48,528 bases of DNA from Phyllobacterium bourgognense (lineage in GTDB: Bacteria > Pseudomonadota > Alphaproteobacteria > Rhizobiales > Rhizobiaceae), in contig NZ_QPJM01000023.1 in the NCBI RefSeq assembly GCF_003337575.1, positions 1 through 48,528 of the forward strand, given 5' to 3'. Below the pieces are notes generated by a model that was not told the DNA's origin, ran no database searches, and worked only from the letters and a program-made list of their open reading frames with translations. The position numbers and the translations under genes were made by a program. This document shows, piece after piece, positions 1 through 9,428 of the stretch; position 1 is the first letter of the stretch, and every line of letters starts with the position of its first letter.

Positions 1-158
1 CCGCGCAGTCAGCTCGCACATAGAATGCTGATCGGACGATAGTGGTTGAGTCCTCCACGTGCCCCCAAGCTTCCGGATGGAAAGGCTCCTCCTGCTTGAT
101 GTCGATATCAAGCCAGCATCGGGGATCAGGAATGGTCTCTTGGGGCCACTTGCGGGTT

Positions 159-325
159 CTACGCGCCTCTCGAAGTGCGCCTCAGTTGGTCCCGGGATCG
201 CTCCCAGGTCATCTTGATACCGAACTTGCCCTCCCAAGCATTGGCGTCGCCATCAAAGCTGGCTTCATAGTTGGCGTTGCCATATAGGGTCGTGGCATCG
301 CTGACCTGCATGGAAGCCCCTTGGC
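159..325 (-). pseudogene. C-terminal remnant of an autotransporter/outer-membrane barrel protein
   Basis: The minus-strand translation contains DATTLYGNANYEASFDGDAN followed by AWEGKFGIKMTW. This is the look of the last strands of an autotransporter beta-barrel (LYG..Y.ASFDG, then G-x-x-G-[IL]-[KR]-x-x-W). Such barrels normally end at the final aromatic residue. Here the frame runs on for about 14 residues (ERSRDQLRR...) before a TAG, consistent with a lost stop codon (TGG-GAG where TGG-TAG would be expected). The upstream part is missing and the fragment abuts an azoreductase remnant on the opposite strand. Further left, to base 1, another minus-strand frame stays open (contains WPQETIPDPRCWLDIDIKQE) but I do not recognise it. 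The barrel assignment is by pattern only. Confidence 0.35.
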
Positions 326-328
326 AGC

Positions 329-550
329 AAACGCGTCACTATAGCGCTGGCGCGCGGCGGCTTTTATGGACCGGGCTCCCCCGCCGAGAGTTTCGAGCAC
401 ACGCTGAGTTATTTGAAGAGCGTGTTCGCCTTCGTCGGAATCGTTGATCCTGAAGTCATCACTGCCGACGGCGTCAATATCAGCGCCCAGCAGCGCGCGG
501 TATCGCTAAAGGCGGCGCAGGCCGAGATCGGTACCCTTGCGATAGCATAA
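329..550 (+). pseudogene. C-terminal fragment of FMN-dependent NADH-azoreductase
   Basis: The plus frame reads KRVTIALARGGFYGPGSPAE, then FEHTLSYLKSVFAFVGI, and ends AAQAEIGTLAIA-stop at 548-550. This matches the C-terminal third of AzoR-type azoreductases: the ARGG-x-Y-G-P-G loop and the YL-x-x-x-FxF-x-G-I helix. These enzymes are flavodoxin-fold homodimers that reduce azo compounds and quinones with NADH. The N-terminal FMN-binding half is absent; the frame enters from unrelated sequence near 320. It is therefore a 5'-truncated remnant and not a functional gene. The family call is firm; the exact left junction is estimated. Confidence 0.75.
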
Positions 551-812
551 GTGTTGACCTGCATCGCGAGTTCTTCGATCCCCTTCAACTCATCGAGGAG
601 AGGCCCGCCCTCGCCCTCGAGGAAGACTCGAAAAGTGCACAACATGACCGCTTCGAGCCATGCGTGGACAGCTCCCGTTGGCAAGGGATTTCTTGCTGTG
701 CTGCGATCCCGGTTGGCGTGGCCATGTGTTTGGCGTGTCAGTGCCCCGCTGATTAGCCGCTGGCTATAATGCCGATGTTGACATCTTCGGCCCGGCGATT
801 CATCAAAGGTTT

Positions 813-1430
813 ATGAAATCACAGGAACTACTGCTCGCGTCCGAGCTCACCTCAGGTTTTCCAAAAATCCGTTCGATCCTTGCGGATAGACTTGCGGGCA
901 CGAAACTCATGATCGTCCCCACAGCAGCTTACGGCGAAGGATGGAAGCCGGACTACGAAAGTCACTACCGCCCTTTTGAAGAAATCGGCTTTGAGGTTAT
1001 TGACTATGACCTCGTCGGCAAGACGGCGGATGAGGTGAAGGCCGCTCTCGGGAAGGTCAGTGCCGTTTACATGAGCGGAGGTAACACTTTCTACCTCCTC
1101 GACCAAATGCGCAAAAGCGGCTTCTTTGATCACGTGCGCGAACGAATTAGGGAAGGACTGGTCTATATCGGCTCAAGCGCCGGCTCGATTGTCGTGACAC
1201 CGGACATCGGTTACGCGGACGCCCTGGACGACCGATCAAAGGCGGAGCAAAACAACGATATTGGTCTCGACCTGGTGAATTTTTCGATCCTGCCGCACAT
1301 GGATCATGCCAGCTTCAGCGCTTTGGTTCAGAAAACCTACAACGCGTTTGAAGGCAACGGGACGATGTGCCTCGGCCTCAACGATGATCAGGTCATCCAC
1401 GTTGTTGGCGATTCATTCAAGGTGATTTGA
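813..1430 (+). CDS. Peptidase S51 / dipeptidase E-like protein
   Basis: A 205-residue protein of the S51 (dipeptidase E, class I glutamine-amidotransferase-like) family, the usual length. Visible hallmarks are YMSGGNTFYLL (residues 86-95), the nucleophile elbow G-S-S-A-G-S with Ser122, and the LPHMDH segment with His162 as the likely catalytic His. PepE-type enzymes hydrolyse Asp-X dipeptides in the cytoplasm; other family members are amidotransferase-like, so the substrate is not fixed by sequence. AAAGG lies 7-8 bases before the ATG at 813. No signal peptide. The gene stands alone on the plus strand, facing a decayed cyclase gene that ends 6 bases downstream. Confidence 0.88.
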   Translation: MKSQELLLASELTSGFPKIRSILADRLAGTKLMIVPTAAYGEGWKPDYESHYRPFEEIGFEVIDYDLVGKTADEVKAALGKVSAVYMSGGNTFYLLDQMRKSGFFDHVRERIREGLVYIGSSAGSIVVTPDIGYADALDDRSKAEQNNDIGLDLVNFSILPHMDHASFSALVQKTYNAFEGNGTMCLGLNDDQVIHVVGDSFKVI

Positions 1431-1436
1431 GGCTAG

Positions 1437-1737
1437 CTAAACTGCCAAACTTTCCAACCCGGACCTGCTGTGGGCGCTGAAGGGTGGCGGCCGCACGGTC
1501 GACAAACATGACGGTAAGTTGCCGCCGTTCGGCCCCCGTACCCGCTTTTCTGTGCGGTGTTCGAGTGACGCGATGGCCGCAAGGACCTTGCGACGCGCGC
1601 CGAGGGGGAGGCCTAACTCTTTCAAGTCCTGGTCATCGAGATGCCGGAGCGCGTCGCAGTCGACTTCATTGAGGGTAAACGCCTCGACGTATCTGTCCAA
1701 TCCCCAGCTTGCCCAGCCATGAGGCGATGTCCGACAT
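1437..1737 (-). pseudogene. Remnant of SAM-domain class III adenylate/guanylate cyclase
   Basis: The minus strand starts ATG at 1737 with MSDIASWLGKLG. A one-base insertion near 1703 breaks the frame, which resumes as LDRYVEAFTLNEVDCDALRH and KELGLPLGARRKVLAAIASL. That is a sterile-alpha-motif domain as found at the N-terminus of rhizobial SAM/cyclase/AAA/TPR proteins. A second shift then gives AERRQLTVMFVD, the first strand of a CHD cyclase domain (normally followed by LVGST), after which homology stops. So the start, SAM domain and first cyclase strand of a protein usually over 1,000 residues survive, with two frameshifts and everything else deleted. It is the third cyclase-family locus within 5.5 kb. 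Confidence 0.75.
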
Positions 1738-1764
1738 GAGCACTACCTCGCTATGTATCAGAGC

Positions 1765-2586
1765 CTATGGCCGTCGAATGACGTAGCCATAATAATTGCT
1801 CGCACCGAAGAAGACACCGTTAGCAGAGTCATTCTGCAGGCCTTCGGCCCAGGCGTTGGCCTCTTCGTCGGTCATGACCCCGGCTTTGGGTAGCAGTCGG
1901 CGGAAGGATTCGATGGCTGGTGCCCAAAAATCGGCTTTGCCAACTTCGGCGAGTATGTAGGGAAACGTGGCGACAAGCTGCAACTCGGCCGCCTCAACAA
2001 GGCGGGGCATCTGCCGCATCACCCGTGGGCTGGTTACCACGCCGCTGACGACTGCATTATCATAGGCTTGTCCTTTGGCTGGATCGGCATGTCCGAACGT
2101 CATGGATGCGTAATCACCGTCGAACACACCGATCATACCGCCGGGTCGAACGAGCCGCGCCGCTTCCTTCAGAACAAGTATCGGGTCGTCGACGTGGCTG
2201 AGCAAAGTGTGTGCCACAAGAGCATCAAAGGAACCGTCGGCGAGTTCGAGCTTGCGGCTGTCGCCCGCGCGAAATTCCGTGCGGTCGCCCAACCCTTCAT
2301 CTTCTGCCAGCTTGCTGGCTGCCCTTGCCAAAGCTTCACTGAGATCAATCCCGAGCACCCTCCCTGCAAACCGTGGGCGGCGAGCGATGGCCCGAGCGGC
2401 GACACCAGTGCCGCACCCAAGGTCAAGGACGGATTTTGCCATGTCTATCTCCATGGCACCAAGGTAATCGCGTAGCATTCCATCGAAGAGAGGATGCTTG
2501 CCACGCGTCTCCAACCGCGTGACGATCACCTGCAACAGAGTGTCGTCGAGTTTGTCGGTGACGGCATAGGGATCACTGGGCTTCAT
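1765..2586 (-). CDS. Class I SAM-dependent methyltransferase
   Basis: The start is set at ATG 2586 (MKPSDPYAV) because GGAGGATGTC precedes it directly; longer in-frame versions run into the upstream gene. The product is about 273 residues. Motif I is VLDLGCGTGVAARAIARRP, followed by the acidic end of strand 2 (GIDLSEAL), a GDSRKLELADGSFDALVAH segment and LVRPGGMIGVFDGD, the standard Rossmann methyltransferase order of the Methyltransf_11/25 type. The C-terminal half may form the substrate pocket; the substrate cannot be told. It begins 38 bases after the adenylate cyclase at 2625-4475 and is probably co-transcribed with it. Confidence 0.85.
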   Translation of the reverse strand: MKPSDPYAVTDKLDDTLLQVIVTRLETRGKHPLFDGMLRDYLGAMEIDMAKSVLDLGCGTGVAARAIARRPRFAGRVLGIDLSEALARAASKLAEDEGLGDRTEFRAGDSRKLELADGSFDALVAHTLLSHVDDPILVLKEAARLVRPGGMIGVFDGDYASMTFGHADPAKGQAYDNAVVSGVVTSPRVMRQMPRLVEAAELQLVATFPYILAEVGKADFWAPAIESFRRLLPKAGVMTDEEANAWAEGLQNDSANGVFFGASNYYGYVIRRP

Positions 2587-2624
2587 GACATCCTCCAAAT
2601 CAACTCCACCTGCAAACGCCTTCG

Positions 2625-4475
2625 CTATTTCGCGGGCAATCCCGCCTTGGCGAGATCGGCAAGATAGGTCGAGAGAAGCGGTTCGACGTGTTGCGGTTGC
2701 TTCGTTGTAGGCCAAACTGCTTCCTTCTCGACGGTCCAGCCCGGTTTGGCTTCGAGAAGCTTTGCAATGCTGGCGCGGGCCTCGTCCAGCTTGCCGAGGC
2801 GCGCGTACGCCGCTGCCAAATAGAGGTTCAACGGTGCTTTCATTTTTTGGAGCGTGGCCACGGAATCTGCGGGACGGTCAGCGAAATAATAGGCCATGGC
2901 TAAATATCCAAAATACCAGTCCATAGGGCTGGCATCGCGCCGGATCGATTCTTCCAGCCATTCAATCGCCAGGTCGTATTTCCCGGCGCTGATTAAATAG
3001 GATGCAAGGTCCGCACGGGCAAAAGCATCATAGGGGACAAGCTTGGCTGCCGCTTGAGCCTCGACCACCGAGCGCTCGAAATCGGCGTCGTGCAACTGGT
3101 ATACGGGGGCCATCATCCAATGGCTCAACAAGGTCTCGAGCCGCGATTTGTGTGGTATGGCCGCTGCTTCGGTACCCATCTTCCACGCCATCTCCGTATC
3201 GGGCCAGGGTTCATCGGTCCAGTCGTTGTATAGATTCTGCATGTATGAAGCTGCTATTTTCGTCCGTAACAGCGCGGAGTCGGGAAACTTCGCCAATCCC
3301 TCCTGCCAGATTGCCCTTGCCTTTTCATTGCCTTCTTTGGTGAAGCGAAAGAAAAACTGGTGGCCGCGCAGATAATAATCGTATTCCTCCAGACTGGGGG
3401 CCGATTTGCTCCACGCATCGGTCTCTTCCTTTTTCCGGATCTCTCCCTTCATCCCCGCGACTGTGGCATAAATCCTGTTGGCCACGTCATCTTGCAGAGC
3501 GGCCACATCGCTGCCTTCTTCGTCGTAGCGGTCCGCCCACACGTGTTCTCCCGTCGATGCGTCCACGAGTTGGGCGGTGACGCGGACATTGCCGCCCGCT
3601 TTTCTGACACTTCCTTCGATGACGTAGCTGACTTTAAGGTCTTCCCCGACCTGCTGCACCTTCACTGGCTTGTCGTAGACGGAACTCGAGGTGCGGGAGA
3701 CGACGCGCAGACCGGGATAGGACGACAGCATCGTGATGATGTCCTCGGCAATGCCTGAGCCTAGATAGTCCTGGGCCGGATCACCGCTCATGTTGGCGAA
3801 GGGCAAGACCGCGATGGAGGATTCGCGCGCGTGCGCTTCCTCAGGCTGCAGAGCATACCAGGCACCGCCCCCGGCGATCAGTAGGGCGAGGAGGCCGCTG
3901 ACCGCGACGGTGGCCCAATATTTCCCCGGTTTGCCCGCATGCCTCGACACTAACGGAATGCCGTCGAACTTGACCCGGAAAGTTTGTATCGGCTCGGCGA
4001 TATTCTTGACCTTCTGCTCGCCCATTGCCTCGAAGCCGAACGAGAGTTTCTTCTCCACCTCGCGGGCCACCTTGGCCGACACGCAGATGCCGCCGGGGTC
4101 GGCCAGCTGTTCCAGCCGCGCGGCGATGTTGACACCGTCGCCGTAGCAGTCGTCTCCTTCAACGATGACCTCGCCGAGATTGATGCCGATACGCACCTGA
4201 ATGCGTTGGTCTTCGGGTACGTTGACATTGCGTTCCGCCAGCCCCCGCTGCAGGCTCACCGCGCATTCGACCGCGTCGACGACGCTGCCGAATTCTGCCA
4301 ACAATCCGTCGCCCATAAGCTTGAAGATACGGCCATGATGGCGGGCGATCTCGGGTTCGAACAGTTCCTTTCGTCCCGACCGCAAACGCTCGAAGGTGCC
4401 CTGTTCGTCCTGCTCCATCAAAGTGGAATAGCCAACGACATCTGCGGCAAGAATGGCAGCAAGCTTCCGGTCCAT
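2625..4475 (-). CDS. Class III adenylate cyclase with FlgO-like and TPR regions
   Basis: A 616-residue protein starting at MDRKLAAILAADVVGYS; the longer in-frame extension lacks family resemblance. Residues 1-170 are a CHD cyclase domain that makes cAMP (or possibly cGMP) from the NTP. The two metal-binding Asp are D12 (AADVVGYS) and D56 (KLMGDG), and N116/R120 (GDGVNIAAR) are the transition-state pair, so it looks catalytically complete. A single membrane segment at about 188-208 is followed by a region starting SIAVLPFANMSGDPAQDYLG, as in CadC/FlgO-like cyclases, then TPR-like helices to the C-terminus. That places the catalytic domain in the cytoplasm and the TPR part in the periplasm. It lies directly upstream of a methyltransferase and downstream of a second cyclase of the same architecture. 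Confidence 0.9.
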   Translation of the reverse strand: MDRKLAAILAADVVGYSTLMEQDEQGTFERLRSGRKELFEPEIARHHGRIFKLMGDGLLAEFGSVVDAVECAVSLQRGLAERNVNVPEDQRIQVRIGINLGEVIVEGDDCYGDGVNIAARLEQLADPGGICVSAKVAREVEKKLSFGFEAMGEQKVKNIAEPIQTFRVKFDGIPLVSRHAGKPGKYWATVAVSGLLALLIAGGGAWYALQPEEAHARESSIAVLPFANMSGDPAQDYLGSGIAEDIITMLSSYPGLRVVSRTSSSVYDKPVKVQQVGEDLKVSYVIEGSVRKAGGNVRVTAQLVDASTGEHVWADRYDEEGSDVAALQDDVANRIYATVAGMKGEIRKKEETDAWSKSAPSLEEYDYYLRGHQFFFRFTKEGNEKARAIWQEGLAKFPDSALLRTKIAASYMQNLYNDWTDEPWPDTEMAWKMGTEAAAIPHKSRLETLLSHWMMAPVYQLHDADFERSVVEAQAAAKLVPYDAFARADLASYLISAGKYDLAIEWLEESIRRDASPMDWYFGYLAMAYYFADRPADSVATLQKMKAPLNLYLAAAYARLGKLDEARASIAKLLEAKPGWTVEKEAVWPTTKQPQHVEPLLSTYLADLAKAGLPAK

Positions 4476-4656
4476 GACCGTCCCCTCATGGGTCGCATAT
4501 GCTTTCACGGACCATATCACAAATTGCGATACGCGTTGAGAAAAAGGAGTTCTGCGGGACCGACGAGCAGGTTCCCCCAAGGCTGGTGCCCTGCAAATGT
4601 CATCGCTGCCATTGCGGTCATCCAAGCGGTAACACAGACCACGCAGGCATGGTATC

Positions 4657-6899
4657 TCACTTCACAACAGAGAATTCGAATCTGTCCCATTGAGTGATGA
4701 ACAGGTACTCGTTCTTTTGTGCCGAAGTGCCACCAGGATTGCGGAAAACGACACCGCAAGTTCGCCACCGTGACGGGTAAAAGAAACAGAGAAAATCTCC
4801 CTCTACCCAACTCTGGCCCGTGTCGGACCAATCACCGACAAAGACCCGCGTTGTTCCATCGTCGGCGGTAACCCGCCGATATGCGTCGCCTGACAGATTG
4901 CGTCCATGGGCCTCGTGACCGAAGAGCAATGTCCTGATCGCAGCTCCGTCAAGACGGTTCGGCGACTTTGCGTCGAATCCGAATGATAATTCCGGGACAC
5001 CCGCCTTGCGCAGACCAACCAGCACCCGTTCGAGATCGGCATAGTGCTTGAACGGGAATTCGCCCGCCACAATCAGCCCCGTGTACTCGTGCTCATCCAC
5101 TTTGATGAGATAGGCTTTGATCCTTTCCCGTGCCTTGGCGGCATCATCGCTTTGCTCAAGTTGTCCGTAAGTGGAAACGAGTAACATGAGGCCAAGGTAA
5201 TTGGACCAAAAGTCCCAATAGGTAGTTTCCTTCGACTCCGGCTCGATTTTCTCAAGTGTGGCCGCCGCCTCCTTGAAGCGGTCCATCGAGAAATAGGCGA
5301 GCCCGGCAAGGAAATATCGCGTGCGTGACCATTTGGGATCGACACGTGCGGCGGCATCAAGGTAGCCGAGACCGTCCGCCGCCCTGCCATTATAAATCAT
5401 CGCATTACTCAGCCACTCATAGTTCTCAGGGTCGCTGGCGTCGAGCGCTATGGCCCGTTCCGCCGCGACGATCGCCTCATCCGATCTTTGCTGCATGTTC
5501 AGCTTTGCTGTAAGGATCCTGTAGTACGCCGCAGAAGGGTTCTTCGCAGCCTCTGTAAAATAAGTATTTGCCTTGTTGCGAGCTTCTTCAATTGAAAGCC
5601 CCAACTCTTTCGACCGTACTTCGGTCCACTGTGCTTCCCTGTACATCCAGGCGAGCGCCGTCGCTGCAACGCCGAATTTCGGATCGAGCGCCAGAGCCTG
5701 CTCGTAGTGCTTTATGGCCTCCACCCAATCCTCGGGCTTTCCCTGAGTACAAGTTCGCGGCCGCGCAGGTAAGCTTCGTAAGCTGCGGTGTTGCTGGTTC
5801 CCCCAGCGATTTTGGCGGATTGCTGGCCCGAAACCAATCGCAGTTTCAGAGCCGTCGCGATTTCGCTGACCATTTTGTCCTGCAGCGCGAAAACCTCGTT
5901 CCACGCCCCGTCAAAGCGCTCAGCCCAAATATGTCCATTGGTGGTTGCATCGATAAGTTGTGCGTTGATCCGCATCTCATCGCCGATCCGCCGAATGCTT
6001 CCTTCAAGCAGGTAGCGTACTTTGAGTTCAGCTGCGATTTGAACTGGCTGCATAGATTTATCTTTGTAAGTGAAGGCGGCGTTGCGGGAGATGACGAAAA
6101 GACCGGGAAGACGCGCTAGTTCCGTGGTCAAGTCCTCGGTGAGGCCATCGGCGAGATAACCTTGTTCTGCAACATTGCCCAGATTATCGAAGGGCAGCAC
6201 GACCAACGAGGGTCTGGTGTCGCTAGACACGTTTTGCGAGTTGGTTGGCTCATGCAACAAGCGGTTTGTGAGCCACCCGGCTCCAGCGCCACCTAAAACC
6301 ACCAGCAGGACTGCGGTCATCGCCGTAAGGCTCCATCGACTCTGGTATCGCCTTGTCCTGGCGGTCGCCCCCTTGGCTTTCGGATCGAGCACGGCACGGT
6401 AGACGCGAACTGGCTCCGCAATCCCTTTGACCTTTTGCTCGCCAAGGAAAGCGTAGCCAAGGGATGCTATCTTCGATTTTACATGATCATAGGTCGTGCC
6501 GGAGAGTGCGATACCGCCTGGTGCCGCCAAGCTCTGCATCCGGTCGGCGATGTTGACCCCCTCGCCGTGGATGTCATCTCCTTCGACGATGATATCGCCA
6601 AGGTTGATGCCAATCCGAAAAAACAGGTGTTCTCCAGGCAATGCAGTGGCGTTTCGCTTCGCTTTATCCTGCTGGATATCCACTGCACAGCGCAGCGCAT
6701 CGACCACGCTGAGAAATTCGGCCAATATGCCGTCACCCATCGTTTTGACCAGCCGGCCGTGGTGTTCCGCAATCTTCGGCTCGAAGATTTGTTGGAAATC
6801 GGTCTGGAAGCGGGCACGCGTACTCTCTTCGTCGATTTCGCTTAAACGGCTGTAACCAACGACGTCGGCGATCAGGACGGCTGCAAGATGGCGCTCCAT
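4657..6899 (-). pseudogene. Second adenylate cyclase/TPR gene, broken by a one-base frameshift
   Basis: The first part, from ATG 6899 (MERHLAAVLIADVVGYS; purine-rich GGAGAGACAGGG upstream), carries a CHD cyclase domain with D12, D56 (TMGDG) and N116/R120 (GEGVNIADR). A membrane segment (MTAVLLVVLGGAGAGWL) and a PSLVVLPFDNLGN region follow. This frame ends at 5712 after RELVLRESP. The downstream frame continues as PEDWVEAIKHYEQALALDP with TPRs and a distinct C-terminal domain (VFVGDWSDTGQSWVEGDF, FRNPGGTSAQKNEYLF). Restoring one G near 5734 (CCCGAGG to CCCGGAGG) joins them into about 746 residues. The catalytic half could still be made. Either a true recent inactivation or a sequencing error would explain it. 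Confidence 0.85.
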
Positions 6900-7052
6900 G
6901 CCCTGTCTCTCCTGGAATGCCATGCACTCCAGTTGGTATCCTACCGCAGGTGACCTGCGGATGCTATTGCGGCAATGCCTCGAATGACTGCTCCCATCCG
7001 CATTGGCAATGCCGAACGCGACATGCGGGACAAGACTGACCCTAGATTGCTG

Positions 7053-8138
7053 TCACGCCATTTCGACGCGATTTCTGCCGCCACTCTTGGCGCGATAGAG
7101 CGCCCGATCCGCTGCCTTCATGACAGCATCCATGTCATGAAAGCGATCGCTCAGACTTGCCACACCAGCACTGATCGTCACGCCCAAGCTTTGGTCCCCG
7201 GATTCAAATTGCGTTTGCTCGATATGGCTCCGGACGCTTTCAGCAAGCTCTATCGCCGCCGATTGTGGCGTGTTGGTCAAGAGCAGAACAATTTCCTCGC
7301 CGCCATAGCGTACGACGACATCGGTGATGCGGACGTTCTTGCGGATAATCGTTGCCACCTCCGCCAATACCGTATCGCCGGCATCATGGCCCCAGCGATC
7401 ATTGATGGCCTTGAAGTGGTCGATATCGATCATCACCAGGGAGCATTGATGTGATTTCGACCTGTTGTCATTCATGGCGCGCAGTGCGGCCCGATCAAAG
7501 GCACGGCGATTTTGCAGCTTCGTCAGTGGATCAACGCTGGCCTCGTGTTCGAGTGCCCGCATGATGCGCTGCCGTGATTTTTCCCGTTCGAGAAATTCGC
7601 TTAGAAGAATGACGCCCGCAATATTGGCAATGATGACCGTGACCAGCGGAATACCGACCAACGTCATCATAATCTCGTGCGGCAGCAGGATGATGGCGGC
7701 CAAGGAAGTCGACGCAGCAATGCCGATCAACAGCGATCTGGCAGGGCCAATCTTCAGCTTTCGGACCGGGATCCGCGTGCAGGCAAAGCCGATAAGAGCG
7801 GTCGCAACCATTCCAATCACTCCCGACAGCGAACCGATGCCACCAATCCAGATGCGATAGGCGGTCATGGCCGCCAACGCGATGAGCGTTCCGATCGGCC
7901 CACCATAGGGATAGGCCAGCGCCAATAAAGCCGTCCTGCCGTCGTAAATGACGCCGGGTTCGAATCTTATCGGATCGTTCATGGAGATAATCCCGCCGAG
8001 GGCAAACAAAAAGCCGACAGCGGCTCCTTTGGTCAATCCTCCGGAAAACTTGCGAATGACCCAGGAATACCCGAGCACAACCAGCGCCGTCAGGCCAAGC
8101 GTGCGGATAATTCCAGTCAGCAGTTCGCTTGGATCCAT
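7053..8138 (-). CDS. Membrane diguanylate cyclase (GGDEF) with 5TM sensor region
   Basis: 361 residues. The first ~180 are hydrophobic, with NDPIRFEPGVIYDGRTALLA and YPYGGPIGTLIALAAMTAYR, the pattern of the 5TMR-LYT type membrane sensor. A short linker (LEREKSRQRIMRALEHEA) leads into a GGDEF domain: DPLTKLQNRR, MIDIDHFKAINDRWGHDAGD, and active-site motif GGEEI at 279-283. An RxxD inhibitory site (R270-I-T-D273) sits exactly five residues before GGEEI, so c-di-GMP feedback is expected. The domain should make c-di-GMP from two GTP at the inner membrane. AGAGG precedes the ATG. It lies upstream of, and in the same direction as, the two adenylate cyclases. Confidence 0.93.
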   Translation of the reverse strand: MDPSELLTGIIRTLGLTALVVLGYSWVIRKFSGGLTKGAAVGFLFALGGIISMNDPIRFEPGVIYDGRTALLALAYPYGGPIGTLIALAAMTAYRIWIGGIGSLSGVIGMVATALIGFACTRIPVRKLKIGPARSLLIGIAASTSLAAIILLPHEIMMTLVGIPLVTVIIANIAGVILLSEFLEREKSRQRIMRALEHEASVDPLTKLQNRRAFDRAALRAMNDNRSKSHQCSLVMIDIDHFKAINDRWGHDAGDTVLAEVATIIRKNVRITDVVVRYGGEEIVLLLTNTPQSAAIELAESVRSHIEQTQFESGDQSLGVTISAGVASLSDRFHDMDAVMKAADRALYRAKSGGRNRVEMA

Positions 8139-8577
8139 TTGGTTACCTCTGATTACCCAACCGGACCCCTAGCAGCTTCTGCTTAGGATTGCATGAAAGA
8201 AGGCTTCGCCAATGTGGTCTGGCACTCCGCAGCCTGCCTGAGGGGATGAAAAGCCCTCGCAACGGGGGGTACGAGGACTTTTCGGTGTGGGCTTCCAACA
8301 GAAAGCACGGTCAGGATGCCAGTGAGTTCAAATACGCGCAATAAAATAAGACATGTGGTTCGCTCTTTAAGCGCCCTCGGACCGTCTATACAATGCCAGG
8401 CCGACAGACCCTACCCCTCCGTCTGAAACATTTACGGTCTCGGGCAGACCTGTTTAGAGTGAATGGCCTCGGCCAACGACACCAGCCTTTCAGGGAACAT
8501 CTCTCGTCGACCTGGAGTCCAATCTTATCTGGCCCGCCCTCTCGAAATGAGCGCGAAGCTGAACTACCTTTGGTGTT
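8139..8577. other. Intergenic stretch with one strong hairpin
   Basis: No convincing gene. It separates the diguanylate cyclase (leftward) from the SRAP gene (rightward) and must hold both promoters. The only clear structure is the inverted repeat listed at 8248-8283. I looked for a c-di-GMP (GEMM) aptamer because of the neighbouring GGDEF gene and saw none. Confidence 0.4.
8248..8283. terminator. Inverted repeat / bidirectional terminator-like hairpin
   Basis: GAAAAGCCCTCG (8248-8259) and CGAGGACTTTTC (8272-8283) pair with one mismatch around a G-rich 12-base loop. The stem has A-rich and T-rich outer ends, as in a two-way intrinsic terminator. It sits between divergent genes, where no terminator is needed, so it could instead end a short unannotated transcript. 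Confidence 0.4.
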
Positions 8578-9168
8578 ATGTGCAATGACTATGAGCAGCA
8601 TATCCGTTGGGCCGAATACTGCGACATGATGCGCAGGCTCGAGCTAGCCATTCCTGCGCATCAGAGCGAGCTCGACCTTCCGCAGGCCGATGATATCAGG
8701 GTCAACGATATGGCTCCGGTGATACGCGCTGCCGGAGACTATATCGAACTTTCGCCGATGAATTTCAGTTTCCCACCGACCGGACGTGGTGGACCCGTGT
8801 TCAATTTTCGATCGGAGGGACGACGCTTTGCCGACAGCAAACGTTGCCTCATCCCGGCAAGCGCATTCTTCGAATTCACGGGCAAGAAATATCCTAAAGC
8901 GAAGCATCGGTTTGCTTTGAAGGATTCGCCCTTTCTGGCGATCGCGAGCATCTGGCGCGAGGGACAAGGCAACCATCCCGCTGCCTTTGCGATGCTGATA
9001 ACGAGGCCGGGACTGGACGTGGAACCGTTTCACAATCGCCAAGTGGTTGTGCTTCGCCCTGAAAACTGGGCGGCCTGGATTTACTTGACGAAGTCCGAAA
9101 CAGCATTGCTGCAGCCGCTGCCGGAGGGCTCGCTGACTGTGAAGACAGTGCGGGCAGGAACTGACTGA
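8578..9168 (+). CDS. SRAP-domain abasic-site processing protein (YedK/HMCES family)
   Basis: 196 residues beginning MCNDYE; after removal of Met, Cys2 becomes the N-terminal catalytic residue that crosslinks to abasic sites in single-stranded DNA. Other active-site positions are visible: N76/R78 in FNFRSEG, Glu99 in ASAFFEF, and His152 in EPFHNRQVVVL (the PxHxRMPVIL region of the family). The product protects abasic sites at replication forks. The start must be the ATG at 8578, since chemistry requires Cys at position 2. The protein is slightly shorter than E. coli YedK, but no core motif is missing. Confidence 0.92.
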   Translation: MCNDYEQHIRWAEYCDMMRRLELAIPAHQSELDLPQADDIRVNDMAPVIRAAGDYIELSPMNFSFPPTGRGGPVFNFRSEGRRFADSKRCLIPASAFFEFTGKKYPKAKHRFALKDSPFLAIASIWREGQGNHPAAFAMLITRPGLDVEPFHNRQVVVLRPENWAAWIYLTKSETALLQPLPEGSLTVKTVRAGTD

Positions 9169-9228
9169 CTCTGACCAACGCGCCCTGCCCGACTTTCGAC
9201 CTTTCATGCGCCGATCAGTCTGACCCTG

Positions 9229-9402
9229 ATGTACAAGACGGATGGCGTCATGGTTGATAGAAACGAAGCGTTCAAATCGTATAACAAGGCCAAAATGAAC
9301 TTGGCGTTTTTTCACGCTGGACGCCTCTCGCTGAGTTCCGAGGCGCTGGCTGCGTTTAATACGCTGCCAGACAATAGAACCCAGTGTCAGAAAAGGCATT
9401 GA
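9229..9402 (+). CDS. Small hypothetical ORF (57 aa)
   Basis: An open frame MYKTDGVMVDRNEAFKSYNK, continuing to QCQKRH-stop. It is Lys/Asn/Ala-rich and hydrophilic. There is no clear Shine-Dalgarno sequence and no family I recognise. It ends 27 bases before the converging DUF4440-like gene. Listed because it fills the gap with a protein-like composition; it may be chance. Confidence 0.2.
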   Translation: MYKTDGVMVDRNEAFKSYNKAKMNLAFFHAGRLSLSSEALAAFNTLPDNRTQCQKRH

Positions 9403-9428
9403 TCCGTCTATCGGGCCGCAGGTTGTCG

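Noticed and set aside
8139-8577. Possible c-di-GMP riboswitch upstream of the GGDEF gene
   Set aside because: The hairpin there lacks the conserved GEMM core sequences, and is far from the gene start on the relevant strand.
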